Source: Cyanobacteria bacterium HKST-UBA02
Lineage (GTDB): Bacteria; Cyanobacteriota; Vampirovibrionia; Obscuribacterales; Obscuribacteraceae
Length of the DNA: 6,805 bases
Direction: 5' to 3'
NCBI GenBank assembly: GCA_020431945.1
Contig: JAGQHH010000484.1
Location: forward strand, 1 to 6,805
Position 1 is the first letter of the stretch; each line of letters starts with the position of its first letter. Below the pieces are notes generated by a model. The model searched no databases and was not told the DNA's origin. It saw only the letters and a list, made by a program, of their open reading frames with translations. Position numbers and translations under genes: made by a program. Below, in pieces: positions 1-5,611 of the stretch.

Positions 1-1
1 C

Positions 2-820
2 CTGCTGGGGCTCATCTGGCCGACCACCGGCAAGATTCTAATCAACGGTCACTCGCCGACACATCTGGAAGTCCGGCGCATCACCGGATTTTTGCCGGAG
101 CGAGCCAAATACGACAAGTGGATGAGTCCCCGCGAGTTCGTGGGATACCACTACCTCCTGGGTGGAGGCGATTGGGGCAAACGGAAAGCAGTCGTGGAAG
201 AGGCTCTTGATCGCGTCGAGCTGATTCAAGCGGCTCGCTCGCGACCAGTCAAAACCTTCTCGAAAGGCATGCTGCAAAAAGTCGGCATCGCTCAGATGCT
301 CGTGCATACTCCGCGGGTTTGCTTTCTCGACGAGCCCACATCGGGGCTCGATCCGCCCGGGCGAAACATGGTCAGAGATCTGATTCGCCAGTGGAAGCAA
401 GAAAAAGTCACCGTCGTCCTCAACTCTCACAACCTCGACGACGTCGAGCGGGTTTGTGACCGGGTGGCTTTCGTCAATGCCGGCAAGATCGACATCGTCG
501 ATCAGCGAGAATCAGCCGAGCAGACCGTCACCGTGATGGTCCGCTGGACCGGTCCCGAGGACACCGAGGAACGCTTGCATGAGATAGCCAGCCAGTTCGA
601 CGTCACGCTCTGCTTGCCGGACAAAGAAGAGGCAGCGGCGCTCCCTGTCAGCGACGGTGGCTTCTGCCGGTTCGTCCTGCGCGCCCGCCACCAGATGCCC
701 GGTCTCGTGCGCAGTCTCATCAACGCTCAGATAGACCTGGAAGAGGTATTCTTCGAGCGCAAGAATCTTTCGGATCTCTTCGAGAATATCAAGGAGAACG
801 AGAACACGACCGATGATTAA
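2..820 (+). CDS. ABC transporter ATP-binding protein (5' end outside window)
   Basis: This is the nucleotide-binding subunit of an ABC-2-type transporter; it hydrolyses ATP on the cytoplasmic face to drive the permease encoded next. The frame is open from base 2 without an upstream start, and the first visible residues ([19 protein letters not shown]) match the stretch that normally follows Walker A, so Walker A and the true start lie upstream. In the 272 visible residues I see the Q-loop region ITGFLPE (27-33, with E where many families have Q), a degenerate signature FSKGM (86-90), Walker B VCFLDEP (106-112), the D-loop SGLD (114-117) and the H-loop histidine in NSHNL (143). A C-terminal extension of about 100 residues ends in [12 protein letters not shown], the LEEVF-type tail common in drug, lipid and NosF/GldA-like exporter ATPases. 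The substrate cannot be deduced. It overlaps the permease gene by 8 bases, so the two are probably translationally coupled. Confidence 0.95.
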   Translation: MLGLIWPTTGKILINGHSPTHLEVRRITGFLPERAKYDKWMSPREFVGYHYLLGGGDWGKRKAVVEEALDRVELIQAARSRPVKTFSKGMLQKVGIAQMLVHTPRVCFLDEPTSGLDPPGRNMVRDLIRQWKQEKVTVVLNSHNLDDVERVCDRVAFVNAGKIDIVDQRESAEQTVTVMVRWTGPEDTEERLHEIASQFDVTLCLPDKEEAAALPVSDGGFCRFVLRARHQMPGLVRSLINAQIDLEEVFFERKNLSDLFENIKENENTTDD

Positions 821-1568
821 TCCGATCGTTATCTTCTACACCTTGCTTCTTCAAGTCCGTAAATTCGGCAAGATGGACATATTCTGGCATGTAATCATGC
901 TCGTCAGCGCCGCTGGCTCTGCCTCTCTGGGACCTGACGGAATATACGGAATTCTTGGACTGGCCACCAATCCAGCAATACTGCTTATAGTGGCAATGCG
1001 ATTCACCACCGACAGCTATCAAGCCGGCAATGAATACTATGCTCTCCTTTTCTCCCGGCCGATCAGGCGCTTCGACTATGTGATGACCAAGGCATTTGCC
1101 GGCTGGCTCGGAACACAGTTTTTTGTAGCGAAAATAGTGCTGATGCTCCTGGTCATGCAACTCCTCTTCGGCACCAGCCCTCTTATCCTGCCAGAAGGAC
1201 TGCAACTTCTCAGCGTATCCGTAAATGCCCTGAGCGCTTCCTGCCTCAGTCTCTTGATCTGCAAATTGCCCGAAAAATTGTCGTCATGGGCGCTGCTGCT
1301 ACTTACCGGCTCCTATCTGGCAGGATCCGCCTCCAGCGCTTCCCTAAAACCCGAGGGAATCCTGGCTAATGTCCCGATGCAGCAGGGAGAATCACTTTTT
1401 GCGGCTATCGGAACAGTCTTCTATCCTTATCTCGATCTGGACGCTCTCTTTAGTGCCACCACTTTCAGTTTCATTCCTTTTCTCAACTACATATCCAATT
1501 TATTGCTTTACTTGTTGATCGCCACCTGGCTCATCAGCCGTCAGGAATTCTCCTATGCTAACGACTGA
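813..1568 (+). CDS. ABC-2-type transporter permease subunit
   Basis: This is a 251-residue integral membrane protein, the expected partner of the ATPase upstream. About six hydrophobic segments are visible, roughly at residues 23-40, 45-62, 95-120, 131-150, 157-172 and 221-241, the usual number for ABC-2 permeases. Between the second and third lies a charged cytoplasmic stretch, residues 67-93 (DSYQAGNEYYALLFSRPIRR and following YVMTK). It matches the G-x-x-x-x-L-x-SRP-x-x-R-x-x-Y-x-x-x-K pattern of ABC-2 membrane proteins, thought to contact the ATPase. The ATG at 813 sits inside the ATPase stop region (ATGATTAA). An AAGGAG at 791-796 is rather far upstream, which suits coupling to the preceding gene. 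The 3' end overlaps the thioredoxin-like gene by 14 bases. The family assignment rests on topology, motif and context; the substrate is unknown. Confidence 0.88.
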   Translation: MINPIVIFYTLLLQVRKFGKMDIFWHVIMLVSAAGSASLGPDGIYGILGLATNPAILLIVAMRFTTDSYQAGNEYYALLFSRPIRRFDYVMTKAFAGWLGTQFFVAKIVLMLLVMQLLFGTSPLILPEGLQLLSVSVNALSASCLSLLICKLPEKLSSWALLLLTGSYLAGSASSASLKPEGILANVPMQQGESLFAAIGTVFYPYLDLDALFSATTFSFIPFLNYISNLLLYLLIATWLISRQEFSYAND

Positions 1569-2547
1569 CCGATCAGAGAGCATCTGCGTTCCCCTGTGGC
1601 TGATTGTCGCCACCATAGTCGCTCTGGCGATCCGTGTCGGATTCAACATCTGGGAGCCCGAGCAGAAGCCCTTGCCCAACGAGACTATTGCCTGGCAAAG
1701 TAATGTCGATGCCGCAGTGGAACCGCAAAAGCCGGTTCTATACTACTTCAGCGCAAACTGGTCGCAACGCTGCAAGGAATTTGAAAAAGCGTGCTTCGGG
1801 AATGGCCCTCTTGTCGCTCTGATTAACGAGAGAGTAATTCCTGTTCATATCGTGGACAACTCCGTCGAGAACGGAAGCAATTCTCCGGATGTGCAGAACC
1901 TTGAGAACAAGTACGGGGCTCACGCCTTTCCCTGTGTGGTTCTCGCGCTTCCGGACGGGACTCTCTCAGCCAGTGCGACTGGATCGAAAAACTATAGAGA
2001 CCTGAAACGCTGGCTGATCGACGAGCTCACTCAGAGCAAATTCGTAGCAGGCTCCGAAGACTTTGCCCGCGGGGACTTCGACAAAGCAATCAAAGAACTG
2101 CGAGACTTTCTAGACGAGAAAGACAACAATCCTATTCAAGCGCGCGTGGCATGGCTTCGCTACTATGTCTCCCTCAGATGCTTGCACAAAGACAAAGAAG
2201 CGCAGGAGGCGCTCGACGAAGCTCTGTCCCATGAGCATGATCGTCTGCAGTGCCCTTATCATCTGGCGGACACTATCTTCCACGGCTGGCCCTATCCCCT
2301 TCTGAAATACTTCGACGGCAAACTCAGCTACGATCAACTGGACAAGAGGCAGGAATACGACAATGCCTCATACACTGCTCTGATTGACTGGAGCAATCAA
2401 GACTACAAGGCATGCGCAGCTCACCTCGAACAGGCGCTGGACACCTGCCCGAGCAAATCCTACTGGTGCTACCGGGCCGCACGCAGCCTGATCACGAAGC
2501 TCCCCCCGGAGTATCGCGATCCCCTGCAGAAGAAGTACTTTTTCTAG
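1555..2547 (+). CDS. Membrane-anchored thioredoxin-fold protein with SxxC active site and TPR-like C-terminal half
   Basis: The 330-residue product has an N-terminal membrane segment (about 13-30, PLWLIVATIVALAIRVGF), then a thioredoxin-like domain (about 50-160), then an alpha-helical region with TPR-like helices (about 165-225 and 275-312). The thioredoxin domain resembles the DsbD-gamma/thioredoxin_7 type: a beta strand VLYYFSANW (61-69), then S70-Q-R-C73-KEFEK, and a likely cis-proline at P126 in AFPCVV. The usual CxxC is SxxC because the first, nucleophilic cysteine is replaced, so a normal disulfide reductase cycle is unlikely; C80 and C127 are nearby. Inferred: the soluble part lies outside the cytoplasm and acts in binding or chaperoning, or as a monothiol. 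The ATG at 1555 has AGGA 8 bases upstream and overlaps the permease gene by 14 bases, so co-translation with the ABC transporter is likely. Confidence 0.85.
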   Translation: MLTTDRSESICVPLWLIVATIVALAIRVGFNIWEPEQKPLPNETIAWQSNVDAAVEPQKPVLYYFSANWSQRCKEFEKACFGNGPLVALINERVIPVHIVDNSVENGSNSPDVQNLENKYGAHAFPCVVLALPDGTLSASATGSKNYRDLKRWLIDELTQSKFVAGSEDFARGDFDKAIKELRDFLDEKDNNPIQARVAWLRYYVSLRCLHKDKEAQEALDEALSHEHDRLQCPYHLADTIFHGWPYPLLKYFDGKLSYDQLDKRQEYDNASYTALIDWSNQDYKACAAHLEQALDTCPSKSYWCYRAARSLITKLPPEYRDPLQKKYFF

Positions 2548-2578
2548 AATTGCAATTACCCCGAGAGCGTGACTGACG

Positions 2579-3736
2579 ATGGAACCAATAGCGATCGCAG
2601 CGATTGTGACTACACTAGCCGTAATCACGGTGATGACCTTCCAGGCTCGCAAGCCGGCTCAGTACCTTTCGCCGGACCCCATTCGATTGAGGATTGATAA
2701 AGTCGCTGCCTATGCCGCCATACTCGACGCACTCAAAGAAGACTGGTGCGAGTCGTTGACGTGGCGCCTCGATACCTTCGAGAGTAATGCATATATCAAG
2801 GCCCACCTCACATATAGCGAAAATTCCGAAAACAAGTCTATCCGCTGCGACACGGCAATCAGCATAGACTTCTCCGACCACGCTCCTTCCTGCTGCACAA
2901 TACGGTGGTCTTGCACCATGAAGCACTGGTGCGACAGAGAAACAGCAGAACGGCTCCAGGCAGCAACCAACGCCTGGATCGTCCTGTCAATCTCACCAAA
3001 GTATCTGGATTCGGAGGAAAGCGAACAGGTAAAAAAAGACATAGAGCTATATTACCTGTCACCAGAACCGCTGCAGTTCGAAACGGATCGGACTGCCGCC
3101 TACGCAGCGCTCCTTCAGCACCTGCAGAACAATGCGGTCCCACCATTTTCATGGAGCCTTCGTCAATGTGTAGAGAACGAGCACATAGTCGCCAGCCTTG
3201 AATACAATGACACGTACCAAAAGACATCCATTCACAGCGATGCTATTGTTGAATTCCAGCTCTCAGACCACACCCCATCGTCTTGCAAAATCCACTGGAG
3301 TGCCCGGCTCAAGCAGCGTGATAAGGATGAGGGTAGACAGAGGCTCACCGCCATGATGAATAAATGGATTACCGTCGCCGTGTTACCAGAGCCCCTTGAT
3401 TTCAGCGCTATTACCCTGGAGCCCGTAGAGATGGAAATATCAGGAAGCGCCAGGTATCTGTACTCAAGACTGTATGAGCGAATCAGCTCTGCCAAGTTTA
3501 CAAACCAACGTTGGAAACTCCTCGAATCCGAAAAGGGACACAAAATGATCGTCGAGATCGAAGACTTCGGATCGACAAACGATAAAGTGATTTTCAGTAC
3601 CATCCTCACAATCGAATTCAAAGAAGGAACCAAGTCGACCATCCGCTGGTCTTACGACGCAATCGAATCAGTAGATCCAACTCAAATCAAAGTATCGGGA
3701 GAGCTAATCGACGAATGGCTTCGTCTAGTTCTCTAG
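2579..3736 (+). CDS. Membrane-anchored protein with three tandem copies of an unrecognised domain
   Basis: I do not recognise this 385-residue protein. It begins with a single hydrophobic segment (about 3-21), probably a signal anchor, followed by three related domains. Copies 1 and 2 (from Y29 and Y159) share the opening YLSP-[DE]-P, then D-x-x-A-A-Y-A-A at about 40-47 and 170-177, a central W (62, 192), SDHxPS plus CxIxWS (99-111, 229-241) and N-x-WI (131-134, 261-264). The offset is constant at 130 residues. Copy 3 (about 286-385) is shorter and diverged but keeps Y293, W312, STIRWS (353-358) and EWL (379-381). The alternating pattern suggests an alpha/beta fold with a terminal helix ending in W. 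The gene follows the thioredoxin-like gene after 31 bases without a strong ribosome site and is the last in the operon before a palindrome. Its role is unknown; context suggests an envelope accessory of the ABC system. Confidence 0.85.
   Translation: MEPIAIAAIVTTLAVITVMTFQARKPAQYLSPDPIRLRIDKVAAYAAILDALKEDWCESLTWRLDTFESNAYIKAHLTYSENSENKSIRCDTAISIDFSDHAPSCCTIRWSCTMKHWCDRETAERLQAATNAWIVLSISPKYLDSEESEQVKKDIELYYLSPEPLQFETDRTAAYAALLQHLQNNAVPPFSWSLRQCVENEHIVASLEYNDTYQKTSIHSDAIVEFQLSDHTPSSCKIHWSARLKQRDKDEGRQRLTAMMNKWITVAVLPEPLDFSAITLEPVEMEISGSARYLYSRLYERISSAKFTNQRWKLLESEKGHKMIVEIEDFGSTNDKVIFSTILTIEFKEGTKSTIRWSYDAIESVDPTQIKVSGELIDEWLRLVL
2663..3733 (+). repeat. Three tandem protein-level repeats
   Basis: Within the preceding gene, copy 1 covers about 2663-3052, copy 2 about 3053-3430 and copy 3 about 3434-3733. 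Copies 1 and 2 align without gaps over 110 residues, with about 40 identities by hand count. Copy 3 needs small gaps (offset 117-120 from copy 2). The similarity is at protein level; the DNA has diverged, so the duplication is old. Confidence 0.85.
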
Positions 3737-3769
3737 CCAACGGACCGACACTTTTCGGGCGATTTCTCC

Positions 3770-3791
3770 AAAATCGCAATATTGCGATTTT
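3770..3791 (+). terminator. 22-bp perfect palindrome, probable terminator of the ABC operon
   Basis: The sequence AAAATCGCAAT is followed immediately by its exact reverse complement, which runs into TTTTT. As RNA this can form AAAATCGC-AATATT-GCGATTTT, a short stem preceded by A and followed by U. This is compatible with factor-independent termination, possibly in both directions, although the stem has few GC pairs. It lies 33 bases after the stop of the three-repeat gene. A palindromic protein-binding site is the alternative. Confidence 0.55.
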
Positions 3792-3846
3792 TCGGATCTC
3801 AATTCAGAGCCTGCATTTTTTTTGAATGCCTCCGCTCCTCTTTCAT

Positions 3847-3863
3847 CGAAGGTCGCGACTTCG
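3847..3863. other. Small inverted repeat in intergenic region
   Basis: CGAAG and CTTCG arms enclose the palindromic core TCGCGA, with one bulged G. It sits directly at the start of the first copy of the composite intergenic element and could form a hairpin in a transcript. The second element copy at 4694 lacks the left arm, so the hairpin is not a conserved part of the element. Confidence 0.3.
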
Positions 3864-3886
3864 CCACATGCCAGAATTGAAGGAGC
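3856..3886 (+). repeat. Composite intergenic element, copy A
   Basis: Three words occur in order: CGACTTCG (3856-3863), ACATGC (3866-3871) and AATTGAAGGAGC (3875-3886). The same three words occur in the same order and nearly the same spacing at 4694-4725 in front of the zinc-ribbon gene. The last word contains TTGAAG, which could be a -35 box; a TATATT at 3902-3907 lies 19 bases beyond it. It also contains AAGGAG, but no start codon lies at ribosome-site distance. Confidence 0.65.
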
Positions 3887-3907
3887 GCCTGGAGATCGGT
3901 GTATATT
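3877..3907 (+). promoter_or_regulatory. Candidate promoter for the small membrane protein gene
   Basis: TTGAAG (3877-3882) and TATATT (3902-3907) are separated by 19 bases, longer than the ideal 17. The site lies about 30 bases before the ATG of the 65-codon gene. A transcript from here would contain a six-codon frame beginning at 3912 (MRPQSD, then stop), which may be chance or a leader. Confidence 0.35.
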
Positions 3908-3939
3908 AGAGATGCGCCCACAGTCGGACTAACCCATTA

Positions 3940-4137
3940 ATGAGTTTCAGTCATCCAACCCGATCTAGAAACTTCGTCAGTGCCTTCTGGTTTACGTGGA
4001 TCATCGGCACTCTGCTGATGGAACTGGTTTACTTTGACCTCGGCGCCAATATTGGCGATGTGATTATACTTACGCCGATCATTACGCTTCCAGCGGCGCT
4101 GCTTATAGTATTGGTGAAAAGACTATCTCGAAGATAG
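3940..4137 (+). CDS. Small two-helix membrane protein, unknown function
   Basis: The predicted 65-residue product has two clear hydrophobic segments, about residues 12-31 (FVSAFWFTWIIGTLLMELVY) and 40-59 (DVIILTPIITLPAALLIVLV). They are joined by a short acidic turn (DLGANIGD). Basic residues at both ends (R8, R10 and the terminal KRLSRR) predict a hairpin with both termini in the cytoplasm. I cannot assign a family. No good Shine-Dalgarno precedes the ATG, which lowers confidence; the coherent membrane topology and the placement of the stop codon inside an apparent bidirectional terminator support it. It converges on the minus-strand exported protein, and their coding ends overlap by 15 bases. 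Confidence 0.55.
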   Translation: MSFSHPTRSRNFVSAFWFTWIIGTLLMELVYFDLGANIGDVIILTPIITLPAALLIVLVKRLSRR

Positions 4138-4140
4138 CTT
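4119..4140. terminator. Convergent overlap forming an inverted repeat, probable bidirectional terminator
   Basis: CTATCT-CGA-AGATAG occupies 4123-4137, exactly the overlap of the two convergent genes. The plus-strand stop TAG is the end of the right arm, and the minus-strand stop TAG is the complement of the start of the left arm. The stem extends to AAG/CTT if one A (4122) bulges. The AAAA just upstream would give a U run on the minus transcript, so termination is more convincing for the minus gene. Confidence 0.5.
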
Positions 4141-4656
4141 CGGAGCCAACAGAAGTCGATAGTCTCTATTAAACCCTAACAAAACTACGACCTCCTTCCT
4201 TTGAGTTCCTTCCGGAAAGGCGAGCACGGGGGACTTTTCAGCTTCCAGCGAAGAAAAAATCTCCTTCAACCACAAAATGGTCTGAGCACATCCCTCCTTC
4301 CTTGGATAGGCCGGAGCCGGGATGGCATGTTTCACCGGGTACTTGATTTGTCGATCGCAGGTTACTGCAAAATCAAGGAACACGAAGCATTCGAATCTTC
4401 TGGCTTTGTCATGTTTGAATGCATCCGATGCTCTTGCGTCGAATCGTTTCAGAATCTCACTATTGAGTGCCCTTTCCCAGGCTTGCCATGCGCCAGGACG
4501 ACTACTTTCGAGCACGTCATCTTTGGTGCCATTAGCACCATCTGAACAGCGCAGATCGCCCTCAGCCAGCGAGCCGAGAGGACATGACACCCACAAAGCA
4601 AGAGCCGCTAGCATTATGAAGATTGTTCGCTGCCAATAAAACACTTCGAGAGTCAT
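4123..4656 (-). CDS. Exported protein with TonB-C-terminal-like domain
   Basis: I chose the ATG at 4656, giving 177 residues; an in-frame TTG at 4689 would add 11 residues ahead of the export signal. Residues about 8-32 are a signal peptide or anchor: basic R10, a hydrophobic core TIFIMLAALALWV, then LGSLAEG with a plausible cleavage after A31. The mature part begins W57QAWERALNSEILKRF, then a beta-like stretch FECFVFLDFAV (88-98) and a further helix C123AQTILWLKEIFSSL. It closes with PVLAFPEGTQRKEVVVLLGF (143-162). The order W-x2-[YW]-x3-L-x3-I, a strand with a turn, a helix, and a final strand resembles TonB C-terminal/energy-transducer domains, but this is by eye only and the protein has no proline-rich spacer. 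It is divergent from the zinc-ribbon gene (90 bases between starts) and convergent with the small membrane protein. Confidence 0.68.
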   Translation of the reverse strand: MTLEVFYWQRTIFIMLAALALWVSCPLGSLAEGDLRCSDGANGTKDDVLESSRPGAWQAWERALNSEILKRFDARASDAFKHDKARRFECFVFLDFAVTCDRQIKYPVKHAIPAPAYPRKEGCAQTILWLKEIFSSLEAEKSPVLAFPEGTQRKEVVVLLGFNRDYRLLLAPKLSSR

Positions 4657-4682
4657 CCCCCACTTATCTAGAACCAAAATAT

Positions 4683-4713
4683 CATGCAATTAACGACTTC
4701 GACGACATGCAAT
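4683..4713. promoter_or_regulatory. Direct repeat CATGCAAT in divergent promoter region
   Basis: CATGCAAT occurs at 4683-4690 and again at 4706-4713, 23 bases apart (about two helical turns). Both lie in the 90-base gap between the divergent starts at 4656 (minus) and 4747 (plus). This spacing suits a dimeric regulator or two binding sites, but no matching regulator is encoded nearby. No convincing -10 box was found on either strand. Confidence 0.35.
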
Positions 4714-4725
4714 AATTGAAGGAGC
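4694..4725 (+). repeat. Composite intergenic element, copy B
   Basis: CGACTTCG (4694-4701), ACATGC (4705-4710) and AATTGAAGGAGC (4714-4725) repeat the three words of copy A, with a one-base difference in spacing. It lies 21 bases before the ATG of the zinc-ribbon gene and on the upstream side of the divergent minus-strand gene. Function unknown; a shared regulator site or the trace of a local duplication are both possible. Confidence 0.65.
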
Positions 4726-4746
4726 CCTACCTGCGAGGTCAGAGAG

Positions 4747-5112
4747 ATGCAAGTCCGTCAATGCCACTGCTGCGGGAAGGAGTGCGGTCAGGACTGGACG
4801 TTCTGTCCCTACACCGGCGAGCCGGTTTCAGGCTGGCAGCCCGCCGCGCCGCCCAACAAGGGCGACGAGTCCGCCAGTGCGATCCTCGTCAATTTGAGAA
4901 AAAAAGTGGGCAGCATGGGCTCCGTCGTACCGACTGATTCCCTGGCACTGAAAGCAGAGCTGGACGCCCTGGTTGCACGGGTCAAAGAGCTGGAGGAGAT
5001 TGCCAACCTTTACCGTCAGGCCAGACTGCAAAACGACCTCGATCGTGAGCTGCACCGCACCCGAAGCCAGCCAGCGAAGCAGGACCCGGGACCGCACCAC
5101 ATAACCTTCTAA
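4747..5112 (+). CDS. Zinc-ribbon and coiled-coil protein
   Basis: The 121-residue product opens with a cysteine-rich knuckle: C6, C8, C9, C13 and C20, in CHCCGKECGQDWTFCPYTGEP. This matches the spacing of a short zinc ribbon (CxxC, about ten residues, CxxC), except that the final cysteine is T23. Metal may therefore be bound using C8 or C13, or bound weakly. A low-complexity linker (about 27-45) leads to a long heptad-like helix, about 64-102 (ALKAELDALVARVKELEEIA and on), predicted to form a coiled coil, and then a basic tail. No signal peptide is seen, so it is probably cytoplasmic. GAGGT at 4735-4739 is a good ribosome site 7 bases before the ATG. The stop overlaps the next ATG (TAATG), implying translational coupling and a joint role. 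The function is unknown; zinc-ribbon/coiled-coil proteins often act as adaptors. Confidence 0.82.
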   Translation: MQVRQCHCCGKECGQDWTFCPYTGEPVSGWQPAAPPNKGDESASAILVNLRKKVGSMGSVVPTDSLALKAELDALVARVKELEEIANLYRQARLQNDLDRELHRTRSQPAKQDPGPHHITF

Positions 5113-5501
5113 TGTTTCCGAACTTTCCCTTATCCATGTTCCCGAGCTCGGATGAGCGCCTGAACCGAATCGTCGCCGAGCATGGCGGCTGGATTCACTT
5201 GCTCGACCCGAACACCAAGCTCGATGAGGAAGATAGTCTTCTAGGCGATCTGAGCAAAGCCGGCTATGGAAGCAACGAAATCCTGGCCCTGAAAGCACTG
5301 TTTTCATCATGCGAACGAGAGACTCTACTCCTTCGAGCAGCAGTTCTTCATCGAAAAACAAGATTGGGACTTGCAACTGTAATCGACGAAAGACTCCTGT
5401 CCGAGTTAGAACCGTCTCTGAAGCGAATGAAGATTTCGACAGCAGAGCTGGCCGATGCCTCTGAGAAGATTGCGCCTCATGCGATGAAATGGTTTGGATG
5501 A
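5112..5501 (+). CDS. Small helical protein of unknown function, coupled to the zinc-ribbon gene
   Basis: The 129-residue product is not recognised. It begins with a hydrophobic, proline-containing N-terminus (MFPNFPLSMFPSS); a second in-frame ATG (residue 9) is an alternative start. The rest looks alpha-helical with no membrane segment: a tryptophan at 27 in GGWIHLLDP, an acidic stretch TKLDEEDSLLGDLS (35-48), then amphipathic helices through SNEILALKALFSSCERETLL and a C-terminal AELADASEKIAPHAMKWF (111-128). Only one cysteine (C67) is present. The start codon shares its A with the stop of the zinc-ribbon gene, so expression almost certainly depends on translation of that gene, and the two may form a complex. 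No clear terminator follows. Confidence 0.75.
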   Translation: MFPNFPLSMFPSSDERLNRIVAEHGGWIHLLDPNTKLDEEDSLLGDLSKAGYGSNEILALKALFSSCERETLLLRAAVLHRKTRLGLATVIDERLLSELEPSLKRMKISTAELADASEKIAPHAMKWFG

Positions 5502-5567
5502 GGCGCTCGAGCTCGATCAGCTCCAGTAGATTGGGCGTTCAGACCTGTCACGCAGATGTAACGATGG

Positions 5568-5576
5568 TGATATAAC
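5568..5576 (+). promoter_or_regulatory. Candidate extended -10 promoter for the long repeat-containing gene
   Basis: TGATATAAC fits the extended -10 pattern TGnTATAAT with one mismatch. It lies 35 bases before the ATG at 5612, leaving a 5' leader of about 25-30 bases. No good -35 box is seen at 17 bases, as is common for extended -10 promoters. The leader (CCCCTTCTCGTTTCATCC region) is pyrimidine-rich and lacks a Shine-Dalgarno. Confidence 0.4.
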
Positions 5577-5611
5577 ATTAGAATACCCCTTCTCGTTTCA
5601 TCCTTACTATT

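Noticed and set aside
92..820. TTG at 92 as the start of the ABC ATPase
   Set aside because: The frame is open to the window edge, and the 30 residues before it are typical post-Walker-A ATPase sequence, so the gene starts upstream.
2548..2557. AATTGCAATT palindrome between the third and fourth genes
   Set aside because: At ten A/T-rich bases it is too short to separate from chance, and the genes look co-transcribed.
2615..3642. Several minus-strand frames under the three-repeat gene
   Set aside because: The repeat conservation is at protein level in the plus frame; the minus translations lack it.
4201..4639. Two overlapping plus-strand open frames (4201-4545 and 4322-4639)
   Set aside because: They lie opposite the minus-strand exported protein, have no family-like features or ribosome sites, and show the composition of antisense shadows.
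4689..4689. TTG start at 4689 for the minus-strand exported protein
   Set aside because: It would place 11 extra residues, some acidic, before the signal peptide; the ATG at 4656 gives a normal export signal.
3856..4725. Transposon or integron unit bounded by the two intergenic element copies
   Set aside because: No transposase, integrase, terminal inverted repeats or target-site duplication is visible between the copies; kept only as one of several explanations for the repeat.
4716..4937. Plus-strand frame starting with TTG at 4716 inside copy B
   Set aside because: It overlaps the zinc-ribbon gene in another frame, has no ribosome site and gives an arginine-rich shadow translation.
4828..5376. 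182-codon minus-strand frame
   Set aside because: It runs antisense across two well-supported coupled genes and its translation shows no domain-like pattern.
5505..5525. GAGCT/AGCTC arms after the small helical protein gene as a terminator
   Set aside because: A five-base stem without a following T run is not convincing.
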